From NCBI GenBank assembly GCA_012845835.1, contig JABAKD010000025.1, forward strand, positions 9,367,779 to 9,431,778: DNA of 64,000 bases. The letters run 5' to 3'. The position numbers and the translations under genes were made by a program. The DNA is from Undaria pinnatifida. Its lineage: Eukaryota > Sar > Phaeophyceae > Laminariales > Alariaceae. Under the pieces are notes generated by a model. The model was not told the origin of the DNA, did not search any database, and saw only the letters and a list, made by a program, of their open reading frames with translations. This document shows positions 35,413 through 41,459 of this stretch, piece by piece (the first letter of the stretch is position 1; each line of letters begins with the position of its first letter).

Positions 35413-37129
35413 CAAAAATTTACTTCGACTTTCGGGTAAGTACTGTACTTTTATGTTTTTTGTTTTGTTCTGTTTTTCGCTTTCGTTTCGTGTTTTCGCT
35501 TTGTGTGTGTTTTTGTGTTTCGGTACTCGCTCCACCTGACTCCCACCCACCCCTCACCCCCCTTCCCCTCCCGCCCCACCCTTTCCTACCCCCCTCCCTC
35601 CCCCTAAAAACACGCTGCAGAATGGAGGCAAAAAAGACACGCAGGGCACGATTGAGGAAGAAAAGGACGAGGACATGAGCAGCGAAGAAGAAGACAACAG
35701 CACCGCTGACGGCATCGCAAATGTCGGCGTAGCGATGGCACTCCGCGAAGCTTGCACCAGCCACCCCGAGTTGGTCCAGTCCCACGGGCCTCTCAGCGCG
35801 CCCATCCTTCGCGCCATGCTGGGGCTAGACCCTTACAAGATGGCCAAACAGGACGACGCGAAAGCTCTCGCGGTGGCGGCTAGGGCGGTCGCGCTCGCCC
35901 GTGGGCTGAACCGGTCTGACGCTACAATGAACGCTGGCACTAGTGAGGTGGACGGGGGTGGCTCTCGCATGCGCCGTCAATCGTCGGCCCCTGTCGCGCC
36001 ATCCCCTCCCCCCTCATCGTCGTCCTCGAGCGATCTCTCGGATGACGAGAGCGATGACGGCCGGCGGAGGAAGACGTCAGGGGTGAGCGCGAACGGTGGG
36101 GGTAGGGGGCGGCTGTCGTCCTTCTTGGGGGGCGGGGGGAGGTACAAGGAGCAGCAGTTCCTGCAGCAGCAGCAGCAGCAGCAGGCGCAGCAGGCACAGC
36201 AGCTGCTGCTCTACCAGCAGCAGATGCAGTTCCAGATTATGCAACAGCAGCAGCTGAAGGAGCTCCAACTCCAGCAATACCACCTGGGCCAGCAAGCCAC
36301 CATGCCCGTCCTGGATACCGGCACGGCTTACGTCGAGCGTCCCCCTTCCAATCAGTCGCTAGACCAGAGCCAGCTGGGAATGCTCAGATCCGAACACCGG
36401 GGCGACTTTACGCCTGCAGGGTCAGTGACTGGGATTTCCCAGTCCTGGGTAGGCGCCCCACCATCGGGAAATTTCGGCGGAATTGCTAGACCGATCCTCC
36501 TCGACCCCGCCGCTTCCATGCCCGCCCTCTCCGCCACCAGCCGGACCTCTGTTCGAAGCTCCAAAAGCGCGAGAAAAGGCAGGAGCAAGAGCAGGTCTCG
36601 CCGCCCCTCGGCGGCCGCCCCTTCCGACCCCTCGGGGGGAGTTATGGCAGCCGCTGTGGAAGACCTAGAGCGCCCCGTGCTGCCCTCCATGGCGAGCAGC
36701 TCCGGGTCTCAGCACGGGCCCAGCAGGGGAGGGGCTGGTAGGAGCTCATCCCCGTCTGGAGGCGGTGGCGGGCGTGTCCCGTTCTCGAGCGGCAGGTCTG
36801 TGCCCTACACCAGTGGGCACCGGAAAGGTACCCCGGCGAGACCGAACAGAGGGTCTGGGGCCTCCCGTAGTGAGCCTGCTCTCGCAGCCCCCGAGGACTA
36901 CCTTACCGGAACGGGTCCTGGGTATGGCGGCGGTCGTGGGGTTGGAGGTTGGGTTGGAGCGGGTGGTGGGTTTGAAGGCGGTATTGAGGAAGGGGAGGGG
37001 GAGATGGCGGTGTCTGAGGGTACGGTGTCGGGGTCTGGGGCGTCTGCTGCCGCGGAGAATTCCACGACTCCGTCCGCGTACGTCGAGGGTAGCACTACGA
37101 CGTTCCGGAAGAAATCCATCGCCGAGTAA
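14357..37129 (+). CDS. MLO-like membrane protein with long C-terminal extension (18 exons)
   Basis: Eighteen exons joined at GT-AG sites give 3,807 nt and 1,268 residues with frame kept at every junction. Residues 1 to about 410 follow the MLO core in order: TM1 (17-34), TM2 after the EL(M/A)LG block (59-76), TM3 (93-112) followed by R-RW and an acidic patch, a FW motif near 159, a FRF-A-YLKK loop (201-208), TM4 (225-244), TM5 (255-272), an FWF motif near 313, TM6 (319-341), TM7 (349-370), and an HIGG-V-R segment at 382-390. Plant MLO proteins are usually about 500-600 residues. Here about 850 residues follow, with extra hydrophobic stretches near 450-461, 484-497 and 644-660, then a poly-Q, RS-rich and Gly-rich tail. 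Known plant MLOs are plasma-membrane proteins tied to calcium signalling, and some act as calcium channels; a similar role here is inference. ATG 14357 is chosen because the N-terminus then matches MLO length before TM1. Introns hold decayed exon copies. Confidence 0.85.
14505..14568 (+). pseudogene. Decayed copy of exon 2 in intron 1 (copy a)
   Basis: GACAAGAAACACGCCATG, then GGAACTCGTGGAG, then GGCTGTACCGAG parallel exon 2 (15863-15907). It has an insertion and runs into poly(C). Downstream flank (about 14584-14700) is shared with copy b, so the duplicated unit is larger than the exon. Confidence 0.7.
14781..14837 (+). pseudogene. Decayed copy of exon 2 in intron 1 (copy b)
   Basis: GGGCAAGAAACATGCCATGG, then AACTCCTG and TAGGGGGCTGTACCGA match exon 2 closely, but an in-frame TAG replaces the GAG. 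Upstream flank (about 14727-14780) recurs at 15228-15285, ahead of the true exon 2, supporting tandem duplication of an exon-plus-flank unit. Confidence 0.75.
15284..15715 (+). repeat. 32-bp minisatellite in intron 1
   Basis: About 13 degenerate units built on ACCGCCTTATATCGGGAT, then ACCGCCTTACTCAG. The same unit occurs in reverse complement at 42058-42310 and in degenerate form at 23445-23600. It sits between a duplicated flank block and exon 2. Confidence 0.85.
15844..15975 (+). CDS. MLO-like gene exon 2 (TM2)
   Basis: Acceptor GGCAG, donor GTAAGC, 44 codons, phase 0 at both ends. [18 protein letters not shown] matches the conserved MLO block around the second membrane segment (leucine-rich helix followed by EL-LLG). 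Confidence 0.85.
16258..16412 (+). repeat. Rep1 repeat with poly(C) tail in intron 2
   Basis: Near-complete copy: CTCACGGCGCTTCGCGCTTG, then CCGACGTGCTCCGTCCCGGC, GATGCGAGGGTCTATGGTC and a final C run. Same orientation as the host gene. A second long C run lies at about 16767-16790. Confidence 0.7.
16925..17070 (+). CDS. MLO-like gene exon 3 (TM3)
   Basis: Acceptor CGCAG, donor GTATAT, ends in phase 2. Contains the third membrane segment ([16 protein letters not shown]) and then [11 protein letters not shown], matching the MLO KIRKWKxWE block at the start of the second cytoplasmic loop. Confidence 0.85.
17100..17400 (+). repeat. GATC-rich minisatellite, unit about 29 bp, intron 3
   Basis: Roughly ten degenerate units of GATCATCTACTCGGACA followed by GATCATGATCTA. 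A short inverted relative is near 17545-17600. A looser GATCATATAGATC array is in intron 9. Confidence 0.8.
17925..18010 (+). repeat. Rep4 repeat in intron 3
   Basis: TTTAGAGCCCCAAAATTCCT, then CGATACTAACTTCAAGTACA and GAAGGCGTTA match Rep4. The rest of intron 3 is dominated by long G and C runs (about 18380-18480, 18770-18807, 18980-19025). Confidence 0.55.
19041..19134 (+). CDS. MLO-like gene exon 4 (second cytoplasmic loop)
   Basis: Acceptor GCCAG, donor GTGAGT. The split AG/A codon gives an Arg that joins DEMR to [10 protein letters not shown]. It ends in GVGFWKW, which aligns with the MLO TSFWTR motif. 94 nt, leaves phase 0. Confidence 0.8.
19312..19545 (-). mobile_element. Rep5 MITE-like element in intron 4
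   Basis: A roughly 240-bp repeat with ends reading AGCCCCCC on one side and GGGGGGCT on the other. The internal block CGGCGATTTCG and CGTTTCATGGTTGCTCGACA matches copies at 43795-44065, 44820-45060 and 47340-47600. No coding capacity. Confidence 0.55.
20085..20182 (+). repeat. Rep6 repeat ending in poly(C), intron 4
   Basis: GTAGGAAAGGTGCTCCATCT, then GGTCAACTGACTAAGG and GAGTGCACCC run into a C tract ending about 80 bp before exon 5. Related to 2800-2960 and 21090-21230. Confidence 0.55.
20262..20374 (+). CDS. MLO-like gene exon 5 (second cytoplasmic loop)
   Basis: The frame is fixed by the MLO-like block [20 protein letters not shown], equivalent to the RQF-SV-K-DYLTLRHGFI region. Since exon 4 ends in phase 0, the only acceptor I found that keeps this frame is CTGGAAAG at 20261, giving ACLWASHP before the block. 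Donor GTGAGT, ends in phase 2. A stronger-looking acceptor at 20299 would shift the frame. Confidence 0.65.
20398..20640 (+). repeat. TTCGGT hexamer-derived repeat, intron 5
   Basis: A long degenerate run of TTCGGT and TTCGGTATTCGG words. Strongly pyrimidine/G biased on the plus strand. It ends before the first exon 6 copy. Confidence 0.8.
20749..20820 (+). pseudogene. Decayed copy of exon 6 start in intron 5 (copy a)
   Basis: Preceded by an intact acceptor (CTATCCTTCCTTTTCTAG). The motif TTCGCCGCTTACC-G-A-AAGTGCGA appears twice. Read in the phase supplied by exon 5 it gives a short peptide and then TGA. Confidence 0.75.
20972..21032 (+). pseudogene. Decayed copy of exon 6 start in intron 5 (copy b)
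   Basis: Preceded by acceptor TATCCTTCCTTTTTCAG. AACTTCCGTTCCGCCGCTTA, then CCTGAAAATGTGC and TAG parallel exon 6. In the exon 5 phase it reads [12 protein letters not shown] and then stops at TAG, so splicing into it would truncate the protein. Confidence 0.8.
21262..21415 (+). CDS. MLO-like gene exon 6 (TM4)
   Basis: Acceptor CTTTTTTAG, donor GTACGT. Begins by completing the Lys codon and reads [14 protein letters not shown], equivalent to the conserved KFDF--Y-KRSLE of MLO. It continues into a membrane segment ([15 protein letters not shown]). Leaves phase 0. Confidence 0.85.
21453..21720 (+). repeat. TGGTATGGTG-type tandem repeats, intron 6
   Basis: Runs of TGGTG, TATGG and TGTGG pentamers at about 21473-21575 and 21663-21716 lie between the three copies of the exon 6 end, suggesting they expanded with the duplications. 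Confidence 0.75.
21603..21632 (+). pseudogene. Decayed copy of exon 6 end in intron 6 (copy a)
   Basis: GGTCTCATCGGAGAAGCTAC, then GTTGAACGTGGTGCG, parallels the last 30 nt of exon 6 (21386-21415). The donor site is altered but GT is present. Confidence 0.75.
21731..21765 (+). pseudogene. Decayed copy of exon 6 end in intron 6 (copy b)
   Basis: GGGGCTCATCGGAGAGGCCA, then CATCGAACGCAGTACGTAG, parallels the exon 6 end including a GTACGT-type donor, so it keeps a usable-looking 5' splice site. Confidence 0.8.
22234..22302 (+). pseudogene. Decayed copy of exon 7 in intron 6
   Basis: After acceptor CCCCCAGGCAG the phase-0 frame reads [19 protein letters not shown] and then, three codons on, TGA. 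It parallels [16 protein letters not shown] of exon 7, 200 bp downstream. No donor is visible at the 3' end. Confidence 0.8.
22433..22545 (+). CDS. MLO-like gene exon 7 (TM5)
   Basis: Acceptor CAACAG, donor GTCAGT, ends in phase 2. [20 protein letters not shown] matches the MLO fifth membrane segment ending in GTKLQ, and [15 protein letters not shown] the helix after it. Confidence 0.85.
22944..23001 (+). CDS. MLO-like gene exon 8 (third cytoplasmic loop)
   Basis: A short 58-nt exon after a C-rich stretch. Acceptor ACACAG, donor GTGAGA. It completes a Ser codon and reads [19 protein letters not shown], matching the length and position of the MLO loop between TM5 and the FWF motif. Confidence 0.75.
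23445..23620 (+). repeat. Degenerate 32-bp minisatellite and flank, intron 8
   Basis: GACCGCCTTATA and GGGATACCGC words as in intron 1. The flank CCGCCTTGTTCATCC through AAGCGATTTTGA also occurs at 8698-8760, so this composite block is dispersed. Confidence 0.65.
23899..23932 (+). repeat. 34-bp C homopolymer, intron 8
   Basis: An uninterrupted C run preceded by a TTGCTG-type trinucleotide stretch (about 23812-23860). Confidence 0.9.
24067..24247 (+). repeat. Rep1 repeat with poly(C) tail, intron 8
   Basis: CTCGCCGAACAACCCACGGC, then CGGCATAGTAGGGGATGCGA, then a final GGGCACACG and C run. It ends about 125 bp before exon 9. Confidence 0.7.
24372..24472 (+). CDS. MLO-like gene exon 9 (TM6)
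   Basis: Acceptor TTCCAG, donor GTCAGT, ends in phase 2. [15 protein letters not shown] matches the strongly conserved MLO DKLFWFNRPRLVL motif and leads into the sixth membrane segment. Confidence 0.88.
24480..24580 (+). repeat. (TTG)n microsatellite, intron 9
   Basis: Trinucleotide run starting 8 nt after the exon 9 donor, followed by a 24.68-24.83 kb stretch with internal inverted repeats of AGATCTTCGGCTTTGATG type. Confidence 0.8.
25780..26160 (+). repeat. ATAGATCATG-type minisatellite, intron 9
   Basis: Long AT-rich array of GATCATATAGATCATG words with very many GATC sites. Related in sequence to the GATC array in intron 3. Confidence 0.8.
26205..26400 (-). repeat. Rep3 repeat, intron 9
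   Basis: On the minus strand it reads CGATAGAGG... and GGGCTCCTTAACC-type Rep3 words around an A run (26275-26294). It is more diverged than the 8.4 and 44.5 kb copies. Confidence 0.5.
26694..26808 (+). CDS. MLO-like gene exon 10 (TM7)
   Basis: Acceptor GATCAG, donor GTGATC. Completes the Trp codon started in exon 9 and reads [20 protein letters not shown], then [12 protein letters not shown]. Matches the MLO seventh membrane segment that ends in the TLPLY motif. Leaves phase 0. Confidence 0.85.
27641..28045 (-). CDS. Unrecognised GC-rich reading frame inside intron 10, opposite strand
   Basis: An open frame of about 130 codons antisense to the MLO-like gene. Upstream of the first listed start (28003, GTG) the frame stays open to a TGA near 28060 and reads [15 protein letters not shown]. 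The product is basic and Arg-rich ([35 protein letters not shown]). It has higher GC and a more protein-like composition than the surrounding intron. I recognise no family. It could be a captured gene fragment, a transposon remnant or chance. Confidence 0.25.
   Translation of the reverse strand, partial: GAKTAPTPTDHRTPVLRRWRLKKYHGGRDPKLLTSYSSLGQKPQENRPDEPETRAFAQEFDSFIAVARAAFEACPAHPRDPGGDGFLAWAAKRKERLAWLRTRRRKPLLFCLLSSAFLRRALCNLLRHSDFEHI
28878..28982 (+). CDS. MLO-like gene exon 11 (start of C-terminal tail)
   Basis: Acceptor AAACAG, donor GTGATT, 35 codons in phase 0. [20 protein letters not shown] aligns with the MLO TQMGS-MKRAIFDEQTAKAL segment, followed by basic KKTFQRR. In plants the region just after this binds calmodulin; here that is only suggested by the basic helix. 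Confidence 0.85.
29142..29218 (+). pseudogene. Decayed copy of exon 11 in intron 11 (copy a)
   Basis: ACTCGTCAAGCATAAACAGA, then CTGCGCCGCACCCTACCCC and CTTTCGCCCAG followed by GTGATG. Matches the last 75 nt of exon 11 and keeps the donor. Flank CAGACTTGCCTCAAA is also shared. Confidence 0.8.
30347..30426 (+). pseudogene. Decayed copy of exon 11 in intron 11 (copy b)
   Basis: CTGAGAAACGCTGGTTGAGC, then AGGAGAAGACGGCCGTCCAG and CGCCGCGCCCTGCCCTC. Contains an in-frame TGA in place of GTC, and the donor is lost (CAGGCG). Confidence 0.8.
30430..30880 (+). repeat. GAAACC/GAAACTG repeats and a copy of the exon 12 junction, intron 11
   Basis: A purine-rich degenerate hexamer array. At 30672-30715 it contains CCGAATCCGAAACGGAACCA followed by GTTGTCGG, a diverged copy of the intron-exon 12 junction at 30862-30890. 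Confidence 0.7.
30883..30987 (+). CDS. MLO-like gene exon 12
   Basis: Acceptor ACCCAG, donor GTCAGT, 35 codons in phase 0, the same length as exon 11. [20 protein letters not shown] continues the soluble tail. No clear MLO counterpart beyond this point. Confidence 0.75.
31455..31552 (+). repeat. CATC tetranucleotide repeat, intron 12
   Basis: Run of CATCCATCCATC and CCACCCATC words just upstream of exon 13. Confidence 0.85.
31613..31715 (+). CDS. MLO-like gene exon 13 (extra hydrophobic segment)
   Basis: Acceptor ACCCAG, donor GTAAGC, ends in phase 1. [13 protein letters not shown] is a hydrophobic stretch beyond the seven MLO segments, then an acidic [12 protein letters not shown] loop. 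Confidence 0.75.
31857..31947 (+). pseudogene. Decayed copy of exon 14 in intron 13
   Basis: After acceptor TATCCCAG one frame reads [20 protein letters not shown] then CFHLAPF, closely paralleling [20 protein letters not shown] of exon 14. With exon 13's phase 1 this frame is not entered, and no donor is visible, so I treat it as a relic. Confidence 0.8.
32128..32262 (+). repeat. Rep1 repeat with C-rich tail, intron 13
   Basis: GTGAAAACCCGATGTGCTCC, then GCAAGGGTGTATGGTC and GAAATGAGTACACCC into a C-rich tract that ends near the exon 14 acceptor. Confidence 0.6.
32286..32483 (+). CDS. MLO-like gene exon 14
   Basis: Acceptor ACGCAG, donor GTATTT, 198 nt, phase 1 at both ends. [20 protein letters not shown] is a further hydrophobic segment, then [13 protein letters not shown] and a Ser/Asn-rich linker. 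Chosen over the upstream copy because only this one keeps frame. Confidence 0.78.
32811..33178 (+). CDS. MLO-like gene exon 15
   Basis: Acceptor CATCAG after a 250-bp C-rich intron, donor GTAGGG. 122 codons plus a split Glu. The start is a Thr/Ser-rich linker ([20 protein letters not shown]). The end is a strong hydrophobic helix ([18 protein letters not shown]). The middle ([16 protein letters not shown] onward) is Gly/Cys-rich and a second frame there also looks plausible, so an unseen intron or an indel is possible. Confidence 0.55.
33792..33988 (+). CDS. MLO-like gene exon 16
   Basis: Acceptor CTGTCAG, donor GTGGGT, ends in phase 2. It reads [13 protein letters not shown], then a His/Asp-rich and polar stretch ending [16 protein letters not shown]. 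The frame is imposed by exons 15 and 17; an alternative frame is open for part of it. The preceding (TCC)n run at 33703-33748 may be part of the branch-point region. Confidence 0.6.
34318..34605 (+). repeat. Two tandem Rep1 repeats with poly(C) tails, intron 16
   Basis: Copies at 34318-34425 and about 34432-34603. Both have GAAAACCCGACGTGCTCCGT and GCGAGGGTCTATGG or CGAGGGTCTATGGTC, and each ends in C runs. Same orientation as the host gene. Confidence 0.7.
35028..35112 (+). CDS. MLO-like gene exon 17 (acidic linker)
   Basis: Acceptor GGCGAAG, donor GTGAGT. It completes an Arg codon and reads [20 protein letters not shown]. Leaves phase 0. The acceptor lacks an ideal pyrimidine tract but is the only site I found that keeps frame from exon 16 to exon 18. 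Confidence 0.65.
35134..35228 (+). repeat. (GTT)n and (GATGTT)n microsatellite, intron 17
   Basis: Trinucleotide run with an embedded hexanucleotide block, 20 nt after the donor. A 31-nt A run lies near 35380-35410. Confidence 0.85.
35621..37129 (+). CDS. MLO-like gene exon 18 (terminal, low-complexity tail)
   Basis: Acceptor CTGCAG, 502 codons, stop TAA at 37127. It starts acidic ([15 protein letters not shown]), then a helical stretch ([18 protein letters not shown]) and conserved-looking [17 protein letters not shown] poly-Q region follows at about 36148-36290, then an RS-like basic patch ([17 protein letters not shown]) and a Gly/Ser-rich end. The long codon-biased frame without interruption supports a real exon. 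The tail is probably disordered and cytoplasmic. Confidence 0.85.
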   Translation, partial: NGGKKDTQGTIEEEKDEDMSSEEEDNSTADGIANVGVAMALREACTSHPELVQSHGPLSAPILRAMLGLDPYKMAKQDDAKALAVAARAVALARGLNRSDATMNAGTSEVDGGGSRMRRQSSAPVAPSPPPSSSSSSDLSDDESDDGRRRKTSGVSANGGGRGRLSSFLGGGGRYKEQQFLQQQQQQQAQQAQQLLLYQQQMQFQIMQQQQLKELQLQQYHLGQQATMPVLDTGTAYVERPPSNQSLDQSQLGMLRSEHRGDFTPAGSVTGISQSWVGAPPSGNFGGIARPILLDPAASMPALSATSRTSVRSSKSARKGRSKSRSRRPSAAAPSDPSGGVMAAAVEDLERPVLPSMASSSGSQHGPSRGGAGRSSSPSGGGGGRVPFSSGRSVPYTSGHRKGTPARPNRGSGASRSEPALAAPEDYLTGTGPGYGGGRGVGGWVGAGGGFEGGIEEGEGEMAVSEGTVSGSGASAAAENSTTPSAYVEGSTTTFRKKSIAE

Positions 37130-38700
37130 AAGGGGGGCTGGCGATCCACGACTACGGGGGCGTTTAGGAGCCGTCCCCGGGTTTTAAGGGCTTACGTTTC
37201 GCTGCCTGAAACCCCTTAACACCCCCGTAGTTACGATTTATATAACGATTTGTGTGGTCGTGATGATCGTTTCCCCCGAGTGAGGGGGGGGGGGGGGGGA
37301 AGGTGGCCGCATGCACGTCGTCGCGCGGTACTCGCTCATCCGTCAGAAACCCCGTTGTAAGGTCGGAGGGAAGGTGTGTCGCAAAAGAGGTTGACGATTT
37401 TCCGCACAAGCGACCACGGCGAAGCACACTTGGGCTGTGAGGCTAGAGGGGGCTGATGCTGTTCATGCCCCGGGCTCCAACGCAAGGATTTGTGTGGCAC
37501 GCGCGTAGAGAGAAGCGTCCACCTACCAGCTTGACAATGAATATAAGCTCGACAAGACTAAAGCTTGAAAATAGTGCGAAGCGCCGAGATTCCAAGGGGG
37601 GGGTACTAAGTGAGCATCCCCGGGTCCGCCAATGGTTGACTCCATCCCGTGATTGGTCTGCATGGGGATACGACTATCATCGAGTTCCAGAGTTTAGTGG
37701 CGGCAGTACCGCGTGGCCTCAATTCCATATCGAGCTTTTATTCATTGATTTTCGTATCGAGCCTATGATACGTTCATGATCGGACTGGTATTATTCAAGA
37801 CTCCATGCCTTTGTCAGTCGCATTCTGGCTATTCTCGCTAGGCACTCGACTCCCTAGCGAGATAGCAGACTGCCCACGGTGTGGGCATATGGTGTCACGG
37901 GAAGGCTTGTAGCCGGAAGGAGGGAAGGAGGACGGAGGGCGGGAGGGGAGGGAACGGATGAGGAGGAGGAGGAGAAGGAGGAGGCAGGAGAGAGAGAGGG
38001 AGGTGGTGGGAAGTAGGCGTGAGGGAGACGGGGGAGGGTGGGGGGCACTGAAGGGTTTACTCATTTCATGGACAGCGGCAGTGGTGTGGCCATCGACCCT
38101 CACACCCCCGTAATTCCAAAGACGGACCACGTCGGCCCTTACACTGACCAGGAGAGACGGGGGGTAGAGGAGGGGGGAGGGAGGAAGGTGAAAACACTCA
38201 AAGGTTTCCCGATAGGGGCCGAACCGGTGCGCGAGGGCGAACGGGGGGGTGTGTAGACGGCGGCGGGTTGTGCGAGACGGATGCATCTGGTTGGCCAAGT
38301 TTTGTGCAAAGAGGGGAGGGGGAAGGCTCGGTTTGGTTCAACGTGGTTCAGTTTGCTTTTTAGGATGCGTCTCGGTGCGGCGGACTATTTGGTTGGGTTG
38401 GGTTGATGAAATAGATTGTTTCAATGGTGGGTGGAATAGATTATTGGGAGGAAATGCTATCGACTATCGGGCAGACGGGTATAGATTATTGGGTTCGGCG
38501 GATAAATCGGGGGGGTTAGATGGATGAGAGGGCGGGGGTGGATGAATGAGGGGGTGCACCTATGGATGCGTTATGCCTGCACATGTGCATGTGCAGTGAC
38601 GGTCTTCGTGCAGTGCCGGTATGTGCTAGTTAACGCTACCGGCGGGTATGCAGGAAAATCGGCTCCATGGGGGTATAGTGTAACACTGATACTCGTAGTT
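37130..38700. other. 3' flank of the MLO-like gene, no further gene
   Basis: An inverted pair (CTACGGGGGCGTTTAG near 37151 and CACCCCCGTAG near 37220) could form a hairpin in the 3' UTR. A minus-strand Rep1 copy lies at about 38038-38150. The rest looks unique, with no defensible frame. Confidence 0.45.
38038..38150 (-). repeat. Rep1 repeat, minus copy
   Basis: On the minus strand: GACGTGGTCCGTC, then GAGGGTCGATGGCC, then CATGAAATGAGTAAACCC and a C-rich tail. One of only two Rep1 copies seen on the minus strand. Confidence 0.55.
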
Positions 38701-38870
38701 AGTGTCGCGGGTTCCCGCCGTGCGAAGCGATTTCACCGGCACTACACCGGCTATATGCACTAGGTTCCAGACGTGCGAAGCGATTTCACCGGCACTATAC
38801 CGGCAATAGGCACTAGGTTCCAGTCGTGCGAAGCGATTCCACCCGCACTGTACCGGCAATAGGCACTATT
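38700..38870 (+). repeat. Minisatellite, about 58 bp x 3
   Basis: Three units with GTGCGAAGCGATTTCACCGG, then CACTATACCGGCAATAGGCA and CTAGGTTCCAG. Confidence 0.85.
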
Positions 38871-40294
38871 CAATCGGCACGTTAGGGGAACCCACACTAC
38901 TGTATGGGTGGGGAAAGGAGGTGAAGGGCTAAATGCACGGAATTGGGAAGAGAGGGGGGGGGGGGGCAGGTCGGCGCGTATCCCCGGAAACCGGGGGGTT
39001 GGGGGGGGGGGGGGGCGTTGGGTTCGCTCGACAATCCATCCTTTTCCCGCCTCCTTTCGTTGTTTTTTGTTCATGCTTTTTTTTTTTCCCCATGCGTTTT
39101 CGTTTTGTTGAATGTGTGTGCGTGTGTTTTTTTCCGATGCTTATTGTTTTTTTTGTTGTTCGACCAATCGTTTCATCATTTTGCTCATGCCCAAGTCGTC
39201 TGTTTTTCTTTTTCCACGCACATTGTTCATTTTCGATGCCTTTTTTTTTTCGTCTTTTTTTCTTTGATACCTGTACATTGTACGATGTTTTTTTTTCTTC
39301 ACGTTTTCGCGTTTCTTTGTTTTTGTTTTTTTCCCATGCGTTTTAGATTGGGGGGGAGTTTGATCGACGGTCCAGAGACATCGCGGTTGTGCTCGGCGTT
39401 CCTCCTTACCTTAGAGTACCGCACGGTACGGTGCTCTGGGTTATATCCGGTTTGCAACAACAGACATGCCCACGCTTTCGCCAAAGCTACGCCATGTGAA
39501 CAACGACACCTGTTGTTTTCCCGATCAAGTCGTTTCTTGTGTTTTTTCGTTTTGTTTTCGAACCGTCCATCCACATCACATACCAGGTATCATATGGTAT
39601 CAAATATGATGCGAGGCGGTTGGTCTGAATATTGCGAGCTACACGTAACTGATTCTCCTCGGCAGGCGTTGACGCTTCGTTGGGGAGAGAAACGGGCTTT
39701 TGTGGCGTTTTTCTTGGGGGCGTTTCTGGGGGGGGGGGGGGTTGGGGCGTTATTTTTTGTTCGAAGTTGGGATTTTGGAGGCGTTTCTGGGGAGGGGGCG
39801 ATTGGGGGCTATGGGATGGAAAGATTTTGGCGGGCAGTTCAATTCATCCCGCCGTTTGCTTTTGTTTGGTAGGAACTGAGCGAACAGCAGATGGGAGAGC
39901 TTTTGAGGCTCGCGACGCTATGAATTCCCCGCCCCGCTTCTGCTGCCACGCATGTTGCATTACTATATAGCGGGAGAGCTCGCCACGCAACGCCGTGTAC
40001 CAGTAGGTGGGGGGGGGGGTGGAATGTGTGTGTTTTACACTTTTGTTTTCACCTTTTTTTTTTTACGAGGTTCGTAGTTCTATTGGTATTTATGGCGGTC
40101 GTTCAAGAGACTTCCGCTGCTGCTGACCTCGTCAATGTACGAATGAATCGAAAGGGTGGGTAGATGATGGATGATGGATGATTAGTTGGATTGATGGGTG
40201 GGTGAATGAGTGGAGATGCTTACTACTCCGTATTATTTTATAGTGGGCCCCGGCCTATAACGCTCGGAGTTCGTATACCATATGCATGTTAGGT
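38871..40294. other. No gene recognised; T-rich and G-run sequence
   Basis: A 309-codon plus-strand frame (38943-39872) spans G runs and a T-rich stretch (39060-39340). Its Phe-rich product reflects base composition, so I do not call it. Unique-looking sequence follows to 40294. Confidence 0.45.

Positions 40295-40335
<41 letters not shown>
40295..40335 (+). repeat. 41-bp G homopolymer
   Basis: Uninterrupted G run, capable in principle of forming G-quadruplexes. Confidence 0.9.
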
Positions 40336-40336
<1 letters not shown>

Positions 40337-40889
40337 GCGAAACGAGCGAAGAAAACGCCGGCTTGCGTTCTTAGCTTCGTATCAGCGCAAGGGTTTATTT
40401 GCCGCATTAATTCGAGGTAGTTTGGCCGGCAATAAGTTGGTGCATTTTCAAAGAGGTTGAGGTTAGCGCAACGTCGTGGATGGCGATGTCGTGCAGCATT
40501 GGGTGGACGGTTGCTGGGCAAAAATGAGAACAGCAACCAAACGAAAAATATTGACTTTTTTTTTCGCGGGAGGGTTGGGGCGGTCAGGGAAGAGGTGGGT
40601 TTGGTATTGGGAGGGGATGCCAGGGGTTGGGGGAGTAGGGGGGGGGCGGCAATTCAAAGCAGAGCGAGAGTGAGTAATAGAGAGATAGAGTCATGCGGTT
40701 GGTGGGCGCGAAGCATGGTTGATGATCGGTCGCTGTGTTTGTCGGATACCGATTGGCCGATGGATTGGTGGGTGTTTTGGATCGATTTGTTGTCGGTTGT
40801 GTTTGGCCAATGGACTTCGTTGATGGGCAGGTGAGGAAGAACGCCGGGGCGGGTGAGGAAGGTGCACCTACCTGGTACTCGTTGGTATG

Positions 40890-40990
40890 CGTTACGGTGC
40901 TAGTCTTGAGACCACACACCCTCGCATTCCTATCACGCCACTGGGCGGAGCTCATGGGGTTTTCACCGACCACGCAGGCATTGCTTACAC
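40890..40990 (-). repeat. Rep1 repeat, minus copy (partial)
   Basis: On the minus strand: GTGGTCGGTGAAAACCCCAT, then GAATGCGAGGGTGTGTGG. The C tail is not retained. Confidence 0.5.
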
Positions 40991-41459
40991 CAAGCGTGGG
41001 GGGGTGGGGAAGTTTTGCGTTGAAGCAGAGCGAGACGGAGGGAGGGGGGTATTATTGGCGCTACCAGGTTGGTGATTGATTGATGATGTGGTCGGTGCGT
41101 TGGTTGGTGTGAAGACGAGGAGAGACGCTCTTCGGCGATATAGGTACACACACCCTATCACTTTTTGGTTGGTTTTGTTTCTAAAACTCGGGACTACCCA
41201 AAGAGCCCAATGTCGCTGAAATGCCTTTTTTAATTTTCTTTCTTTTTTTCCACAGCGTTTTTCGTTTTTGTACCTTAAGACATGGGGTTTTTCATCGTGT
41301 TGCTCTTTCGATTTTCTCAAAAACAAGTTTAAGTGAGAAGTATCGCAAAAGTTCGAGACTCGAGACACCGGGTGGGCTGTTGTTCGTGACGGGTTTCGTC
41401 GTGGACGAGGCGCAAGAAGGCATTTTTTTAAGCGGGGGGGGGGGGGGGGGGGATAGGGG

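Noticed and set aside
38943-39872. 309-codon plus-strand frame
   Set aside because: Its Phe- and Gly-rich product comes from T-rich and G-run sequence; no motif, and no codon pattern unlike the flanks.
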